A DNA stretch of 64,000 bases from Scolanthus callimorphus. Taxonomy: Eukaryota; Cnidaria; Anthozoa; Actiniaria; Edwardsiidae. Positions 52,101-61,100 of the stretch are shown piece after piece. Where the stretch lies: NCBI GenBank assembly GCA_033964015.1, contig CM066914.1, positions 6,501,831 to 6,565,830 on the forward strand, given 5' to 3'. Below the pieces are notes generated by a model. It saw only the letters and a list, made by a program, of their open reading frames with translations, was not told where the DNA came from and ran no database searches. Position 1 is the first letter of the stretch. Every line of letters starts with the position of its first letter. Made by a program: the position numbers and the translations under genes.

Positions 52101-55100
52101 AAACGTACAGTGTAGCTGTAGGTGCCTGGAAAGCTAGCCGTCTACCAAGACTGTGCTTATATAAACTAATTTCTACTATTGCTGAAGCAAGATATGTTCA
52201 TTGCTTCCATCCACACAGTTTAATCAAGTTACAAAGTTCCTGAATGCAACTGCAATCAACAAAACTCTTGGCTGCTCTAGCTGCTAGATCAGATGGTACT
52301 GGAATGGGAACCAATCAAGAATCTATAGCCAGGTGGCAAATGAGTACAAAGCACTGGCGGGAGTTATGCAAAGAACCAATATACTCAAGCATCTTTAGTG
52401 CAAGAAAACAAGCTCAAACTCAAGACTCAAGCAAGATTGTTGTTATACCTTTGTTTCTACAAACTGAAAAGCAACTACACTGGCCATATTGCTGTCTTTA
52501 CAAACAAACAAGTGCAGCCAGAAAAAGACAACTCTTTTTAGCGAGGTGGGGGATACCTGGACACTGGTTTGGCAAGCAGCTCATCATATCTCCAGCTAGT
52601 AAACCCACCTTCTTGAATCTTCATTTGGAGCGAAAAACCCTAGGAAGAACCCTAAGAGACTCAATGCTTCAATGCATGTTAAACAATGTCTAACCTAGAA
52701 CACAACTTTTGAATCATATTGAACACAGTGTTCTTGCTATTGACGTTGAACCATTCAAAATTCATGACAAAGCTGTGCTGTGGAAAAGGTGTACCTTATG
52801 TTTAATGAGCAAAATAATAAGGTGACATGAGTAAAATGATAGGGGCGTAGCCAGAGGGCCTGAGTCCCTCTCTTTGAAACCTAAAATAATGGAAACATTG
52901 GAAAAAATCCAAATATATTAGATAGAAAATAGCAACACAAATCCTGCCTTATTTCACATTGTCTCTATGTTGTTAACTGTTAGGATAGCCATTTCGATCA
53001 ACAAAACCTGCAAACTGCCATTTCTGTATGGGAAAGAAAAGTTATTTCTGCCTATGCATTTGGTCAGGGTTCTGGGATCCTGGGAGGGGGGGACTCTAAG
53101 GTTAAAATGCTAGGGGTGACAGTCGGAAAACTCGAATTTTGACCCTAAAAAATACCTGATGGGAAAAAATTTCCACCCTAAAAAATACCCCTCAGTCTGA
53201 AAATACCCTAAAAAATACCAACAATTTTGACAGATTAAATTTTATTCTGGGCTGTTTATTTGATATACATCACATGTATCCTCTCGAGTTTCAAATACAC
53301 TATCATTCCTTGAAATATTTTTGACCTATGTCCCTTATTTGCGTGAGAACCCCCTAAAAAAGACCTATTTTTTCTTACCATACCTTTTTGTATTTTCGAA
53401 CCCCTAACAAATACCATAGCTGATTTCAACCCCTAAAAAATAAGATGGTCACCCCTAGCATTCAAATATAGGGAGTCCCCCTCCGGGTCTGGGATACTTA
53501 ATATGTTATTCTCAGGATTTGTATCTCTTACCTGTAGCTAGTATCTCAAATATTTTCAAGATGGAATGCCAGGTAGAAGGTGGGATTCAAGCCATGCTTA
53601 TTTGATATCCCAGGTAGATTCCATAATTTCCATCTATATTCCTAACTAATATTATGTAACATTTCATACAATCCCAGTACAATCACAACTTTTAAAGTTT
53701 GGACATTTAACCTGGGGTTAACTAACTAGAGGAACTCAGTTGGGGTAAGTCAGGGATCCACCTGCAGTTTCTGATCTGTAAAAAAAACTGTGAATCCATG
53801 TGAATTTTCACAGCATTTTCTCCCTAGTTTCACAGGTTTTTTCACAGGTTTTTCACAGGTTTTTTTCACAGGTTTTTTCACAGGTTTTTTCACAGGTTTT
53901 TTCACAGGTTTTTTCACAGTTTTTTCACAGGTTTTTTCACAGGTTTTCCACAGGTTTCAAACCTGTGAAAACGACCATCATCACAGGTTTCCAAAATTTA
54001 CAAACCTGTGATTTTCCTGTGGTTTTCCTGTGAAAATCCTGTGATTTTTCACAGGAAAACCACAGGAAAATCACAGGTTTCTCTCCAGTAGTGACAATCT
54101 ATCCACACTTTCCTCAAAAGCCCTTAAGTCATCAATTAGAATTTTTTTCTTAAGCCATGCAAGCTGGAGATAAAAATAGCTGATTTGCAACTGAACTGGA
54201 AGGAAAACTGAAATAATATAATATAGGATTCTGAGTTGTTTAGACAGAACACTGGTCGTATTTTTTGTAACATTTTGTTGAAACAACTGTGACATAGCCC
54301 CTTTAACTGATACAATCTATCCACACTTTCCTCAAAAGCCCTTAAGTCATCAATTAGAATTTTTTCTTAAGCCATGCAAGCTGGAGATAAAAATAGCTGA
54401 TTTGCAACTGAACTGGGAAGGAAAACTGAATAATCCACCTTTTAAATTATTGTTTTGATTTCAATAAAGGTAGTAAGTGAGCATGGAAATTGTTGGTTTT
54501 AATTAAAGAAAAAAGCCAAACTGTTGCAAGAAAAAAAGGAGTTTTTATTTTTAAGTGGTGTTATATGCTTTTTAGTGCTATAATAAAATATGATCTAGAT
54601 TAGAAGCATTGGTACTTATGCGCAAAAATAGGCTGTATACATAATGCAAGTGACAGTAAAAAGTCAGATCTTATCTTTAAATCAGTCTCTCTTCAGCTAG
54701 ACAAAAACAAAAACTATAATTAAACCCCAAGAAAGAATATTGATTGATAACATTTTTTATACTTTTTTTATTTTCAGCTTGTTGGCAACTTGTTCCTTTT
54801 TATTTGTGCTAATTTAACTGGAGTCTTTACGCATTATCCCACTGAAATATCACAACGACAAGCATTCTTAGAAACAAGAAGATGTATTGAATCCAGACTT
54901 ACTATTCAGAAGGAGAATCAAAATCAGGTAAAGTAATTTTATTGTGAGCTGTTATTTTATATCAAAATAATGTATTTTGATCTCAGGGAAAAAAGAAGGT
55001 TCTGAGAAAATTCAAAGAAAAAAAAACAGGAGAAATACAGAAAATATATTGAAAATTTGGAAAATAAAAAATCTTGCAACTCCCAGTAAAATCGTCAAAG

Positions 55101-58100
55101 TTGGCATCTCTGTATATACCGTTGAAGCGCAAAGGGTAATAGGGGCATCTAAACTGCTACTGTTTGATCTGAATTCAGACAGTTTTTGCAACAGGTAAAA
55201 TCATTAAATTCCAGCATGTTTCTAAGCATGTTTGTTTCTAATAGTTTACAGAAATTCAAATAAATATTTAATACCCATACTCCCTAGCACACCAAGCTTT
55301 GTTGCTTTTTCCAGTGACAACTATCCCGGAAATGGTATTTGTGTTTTGGAATAAAAGTCTTTAGTCAGTGAATAAGTAAAGTTTTGTGTGCAAAAATGTG
55401 GGTTGCATATAACAGGAATAATACAAGATTAATTTTTTTGATTTTTTCATTTACAGGAGCGTTTATTGTTATCAGTGCTTCCACGCCATGTTGCCATTGA
55501 AATGAAGGATGATATTTCTAGTGGAATTTCACAAAATACTCAGTTCCATAAAATTTATATCCAACGGCATGAGAATGTCAGGTAAGAGCCTGTGTTTCCT
55601 GGAATTACCCCCCCCCCCCCCCTCTTGAATAACAAACAAACATTTTGCAAACAGACATTTATTTGTACAGACTGGTAAAGCTGAGGTTTTCCTAAAACAC
55701 AGGGCAAGATAGAAGTGACTTCTACACACAAATGTCACAACCTCTGACTGGTTTGTCCAGTGTTACAAGAATAGCATCAGTGTTCTGCTTTGACAACAGT
55801 GTGTGCTTCACAACTATAAGAGGTTTGATTGGGAATAGCTAATGACATCTCACAAATTATTTCCAATCAGATTTCTGAAGAGTATCCAGGCACAGATCCA
55901 GGGGGTTCATCGGGCACAAATGAACCCCCCTCTCCCGACGAACCAATTTTTGGGGGATCGGTTTGCTAAAGACCTTTTGCCATTTTAGAGTGGCCCTTTT
56001 CTTTTATGTGACCCAATGTATATACTATTAAATTATTCATGATATAGCAACAACAGAGAAGGATTGGTATACCTCTATTTTTTTGGGCGTGGTGTCATCA
56101 GCAAAAATGAACCCCCTCTTAAAATCCTGGATGCACCACTGATATCAAAGCTACATTTTAGACAGTTTAAACTGAGTGAATGATCGATCTATAGCAAATC
56201 TCTGCAAAAACATTATTCACCTGATCGACTAGTTTCTCCAAGTTCTGAAACATGCGTGAAAGGGAAATGACATTTGTGTGCAGAGGAAACTTGAAGTTGA
56301 AAAACACAAGAAAGCAGAGAGGTAAAAGTAAATGCATGGAAATAAAAAGTAGCTTCTGCACACATGGAATGCTGAGTTGATCTTGGCCTAATTCTATCAT
56401 CTCTGACTCGTTTTCTGTTGAGTGTTTGATTTTATAATCTCCATAAAATGAAATCCACTTATCACCATCTCCTGATTAAGTCTCCAAATTAAGAAATTAT
56501 CATGGTCCGTAATCTAGGCGTAAATCCATTAGGAGAATACTGCAAAAAACTGAAAACACCGTCATTATTTTAAGCGTAAGTGAAAAAAGAGGAACAAAGT
56601 TAGGCATTTGATGGACATTTTAGGCATGTATCTATGCCTGCCAGGCACAATGTTGGACTTGTTGATGATATGATTGTACAGAACAGATACAGTGCATGTG
56701 GTCCTATTAATCAGCCCTAACATGAATACCTCGGGGGAGAGGAGAAATAATTAAAGAATGCTCTTCAAGAGTTATAACCCCACACAACTAAGATGACCCC
56801 AGGTTAGGCCCAAACACCTAAATCTAATCATTTCCTGAATGCCTTGGATGAGGAATTTGTGAGTGAATGAGTGCAATCAGGTAGCTTGTCACATTCAGGA
56901 AGAATGTCTGCTTTCCAGATGTTATGCTGTGAGATAATAGCTGAGTTTATAATAGTAGGCCTGGCCTGAGGTTATAATTTAATGCATAACGAATAACAGC
57001 ATAAATAATTGTTATTAGAATTTAATTTATCAAAGAAATATGCAGCAATAATGTTAAGAACTGAAAATTAACGAGAAATTCGCTTTGCCTTTGGGTCTGG
57101 GATTTTGGGTATTTCTGTCCCGCCAGTCAAACAATCTAAGGTACCGTCCACACTACGCCGGCTAAATTTGAAAACGGCTAATTTGCTTCGAAAACGGAAC
57201 AAATATTTTCCGTCCACACTACGCCGGCTAATTGTGAAAACGCACAAAAACGCCAGCTTAGCGCATGTGCGAAAAAGAAAAACTAGAGCCCGTGGTCATA
57301 ATTTCCTCACAGACGTGTGGCACGACGTCATCGTTTTCGAAAAGATCCGTTTTCGCCGTCCACACTAAAACGCGTAGCCGACGTTTTCAAATTTAGCCAC
57401 GTTCGGTAGCGTTTTCGAAAAGCTCCGTTTTCGGTGGAAAATTTAGCCGGCGTAGTGTGGACGGAAGGCACAACCGTGTAAATAATTAGCCGTTTTCAGA
57501 TTTAGCCGGCGTAGTGTGGACGGTGCCTAAGCCTGGATCAGGTGCTTTTCCTGCAGTTGAATGGCTTTCTGTCGCGACGAAAACCCACTCGACGGCACTA
57601 GGTTGATTGGCTTAGGGGTGGACCATTAGAAATTGGGGGAGGGGGGGGGGGGGGGGGTGGCAATTCCCAAAAAAAAATTCGAGCAAGGCCAATCCTTCCA
57701 AAATAAAAATCTTGCAGGGATCCAAGCTAGTAAAAAACATGATACAAATTCAGAAAAAAATTCTTGCACTACCTCATCCCCGAAAAAAAAATTCATGCGC
57801 AAAAAAATTGCCACCCCCCCTCCCCCAATTTCTAATGGTCCACCCCTTAGATGGCTTGACTGGCGGGACAGAAAAACAACGCGAAACAATGGTTAAAGTG
57901 GCTATGCCAGGCCAGTGGTGATATGGAATTTAACCCATATGACCTCCGATTTTGATTCTTGTTTAGCTCATTAGGAGAGTCTAATAATAAAAGGCCATGA
58001 GCTCATCTCACATCATGGGAGATATTAAAAATAATGTATGTGTTTTTTTAGCATCCTTTTCGCGGACATTGAAGGATTCACAGTTCTGTCGTCACAGTGT

Positions 58101-61100
58101 ACTGCCCAATCACTCATCAAGACCTTGAATGAGCTTTATGCAAGATTTGACGAGTTGGCAGTGGTGAGTAAGGCTATTAGCTGAGCTTCCACTTGAGTGT
58201 CGATAGAGTGCAACATCATCTCGAACGATTGTCATCAATTGTCAAATAACCTCGCATTTCCCGGCTGTTTTCCCGTGTAAGAACCTGGAACAACTCACCA
58301 GCTGCGTCACAAATGCTTCCTTTGTTTAGTAAAACGATTCATGATGAAAGGAGAGCTGAACACAAATGTGTCCTCTGGGAATGGTTCTTACACGGCGGAT
58401 TTCCCCATTTCCCCGAAAGAACGAAGCAATGTGTATAAATATACATGATCTAAAACAGTGCGAACCTATGAAATAGCCTGTCAGTGGCGTGCCCAGTCTA
58501 CAGGGCTGGCCTGTAGCATATTTGGTGTGACTTTGGTACAAGTACCGTACTGCATTCATGTGCATGGCCTGTAGATTTGCAAAATCCTGCGTATGCCCGA
58601 GGCTGTGATTGCAACTTTTAAAAATCCTGCGTACGCACCAAACAATGAAATTTAATCGTAGATGCAAACAAAATTAGTCTTGTACAGATGGCGCAGTTCT
58701 TAGGCAATAGCTGGGCACATGTTACACTGAAATCACACCCTCTACATGCATTGCTACGTGACCTCAAAATTCAATGTTGCGATTGCCGATTTTTAGCCGT
58801 CAATCAAACCAAAACGGCCTCTTCAGTGGGTCGAAATTGATTGCCAAATCAACCAAAATGGTTTTAAGCTATCCTTTGGCTTCCTTGTCTCGAATGTTTT
58901 AACTTTCTGGTTCATGAAAATTAACATTACAATTTTATTGCGTAAAATCGCCAGTCGCAACAGTGAATTTTGAGGTCGCGTAGCAATGCCAATCAGTGTG
59001 TGTTAAGCCAATCAGAGTGCAGAAATGCAGTCATATTATAACAGATTGAGCTTATATTTCTTGTTGCTGTATGTTTATAGGAGAATCACTGCCTGCGAAT
59101 CAAGATTCTTGGTGACTGTTACTATTGTGTGTCTGGGCTGCCGGACCCTCGGCCTGACCACGCCCATAGTTGTATCGAGATGGGGCTTGCTATGATTGAT
59201 GCCATCTCGTGAGTAACTCTTACATGTTTTTGTTTACCGCTAGGACATATTTCGTATGACTGTGAAAAGTGCCGCGACAATGTTGTGCCGCACCGTGACC
59301 GTGACCGTGACGCGACTACGCGATTTCATTCCGAATCTACAGCAGGGCAGGTTCTGTGCCGCGACCGCGACAGTACCGCGCCATGTCGCGGCACTTTTCA
59401 CAGTCATACGAAATCTGCTGTATTTGCATTCGAATCTGGACAGGAGCCCATTACCTAGGAGCGTCCATCTAGGGGTAGGAAAGTGTAACAGTGAATTGGA
59501 AAATGAAGCAGGTCTGAAGTTATTGCTCGTAGTGAGCGGAGAGCAACACTAATCTGCCACAGTAGCCCATTACCTAGGAGTGTCCATCTAGGGGTAGGAA
59601 GGTGTAACAGTGAATTGGAAAATGATTCAGGTCTGAAGTTATTGCTCGTAGTGAGCGGAGAGCAACACTAATCTGCTACAGTAGCCCATTACGTAGGAGC
59701 GTCCATCTAGGGGTAGGAAGGTATAACAGCGAATTGGAAAATGAAGCAGGTCTGGAGTTCTTTTAGAGCAATAGATTAACCGCTTGAATAATCTTCTCTG
59801 AACAAAGCATACGTTACCTTATTCTAATTGGCTGAGCGAATGTGTGACGTAAGCTTTGCGTGCAAAATGTGAAACTAAAAATACCTTCATACAGGCTTCA
59901 TTTTCCAATACTCTGGACGCGCCGTAATTTTTACACAGTCATACGAAATCTGCTCTAGCATGGGTCGTAAATAGGCAAGAAAACGAAAAGTAACGCAATC
60001 GTCGCGCGCGAGAGAGATAACAGGTTCTGCCATTCAGGTAATGAGTAATGGTTTATTTTATGTCGAAGTGATCGCCCAATCTCCCGAGCTAAGAGCCCAT
60101 GTATGAAACGCTCGACCTACACTGGGATTGTCACTACCGCGTCCCCTCAATTATTTAGACCGGAGTGTCCGGCCGGGGTTTGAACCCTCAACCTCCCGCA
60201 CAACAGCCCGTCACTCTACACCTGCGCTAACCGGACGCAGGGTTCGTACGACCCCTGGAATGTACTGGAATTTAGTTGAGCGCCTGGAAAGTTTAAACAG
60301 TTGAAACTCCTGGAATTTCGAACAAACTCATTCGCAAAACCAAGAACGTAATGATCCGGAAAATCATTTTCAAGCTTAAAGTGATTTCCAAACTGGACAG
60401 CAGATTGAATATTGTCTTGGCAAACTCCTGGAAAATGTCAAAAAAGCTCCTTGAAACCCCTGCGTTTTTCGAATTTCTGGGCGTTCGAACCCTGGTTACG
60501 GCGGTAAGGTTATCTTTGACACATCCCTTTGACACATCCCTTTGACACATCCCTTTGACACATCCCTTTGACACATCCCTTTGACACATCCCATTTGACA
60601 CATCCCTTTGGCACATCCCTTTGATACATCCCTTTGACAGATCCCTTTGACAAATCCCTTTGATACATCCCTTTGACAGATCCCTTTGTCAAATCCCTTT
60701 GATACATCCCTTTGACAGATCCCTTTGACAGATCCCTTTGACAGATCCCTTTGACAAATCCCTTTGATACATCCCTTTGACAGATCATCCCTTTGACAGA
60801 TCATCCCTTTGACACATCTCTTTGACACATCCCTTCTTCCACAGGTTCGTTCGTGATGCGACTAATGTTAACCTGAACATGCGAGTTGGTGTACACATGG
60901 GCAAGGTACACAGTGGAGTACTGGGACTTGTCAAGTGGCAGTACGACGTGTGGTCTGATGACGTTACCATAGCTAATCACATGGAGTCAGGCGGCTATCC
61001 TGGGTAAGTATTTTTTACATGAATGTATTTGACTATTTTTATGTATGGACGCCCTCTGTGGAAATCAGCTTAACCAGTTGTCAGAGTTAGCGTCTGTAAA

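Larger units (their letters stand above)
49420..54093. mobile_element. CACTA/EnSpm-type DNA transposon (4,674 bp), probably non-autonomous
   Basis: The left end CACTACTGGAGAGAAACCTG is the exact complement of the right end CAGGTTTCTCTCCAGTAGTG. Both ends are flanked by ACA (49417-49419; 54094-54096). CACTA termini with a 3-bp target duplication define the CACTA/EnSpm superfamily. Subterminal arrays of the word CCTGTGA(A)n in opposite orientations (49437-49870; 53770-54085) resemble the transposase-binding subterminal repeats known in that group. No transposase domain is recognisable inside. Internal contents: a MITE (53075-53492), a 'GAGCGG' MITE (50022-50118), a promoter-like segment near 51270-51330 and an interrupted open frame (52037-52693). 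Confidence 0.88.

Noticed and set aside
60150..60242. Functional tRNA gene on the minus strand
   Set aside because: Box A/B-like words are present but acceptor and anticodon stems do not pair properly, and a SINE body follows.
60293..60828. Minus-strand repeat protein (CQRDVSKG repeats)
   Set aside because: Translation of the 14-bp array; the unit changes frame between copies and no flanking gene structure exists.
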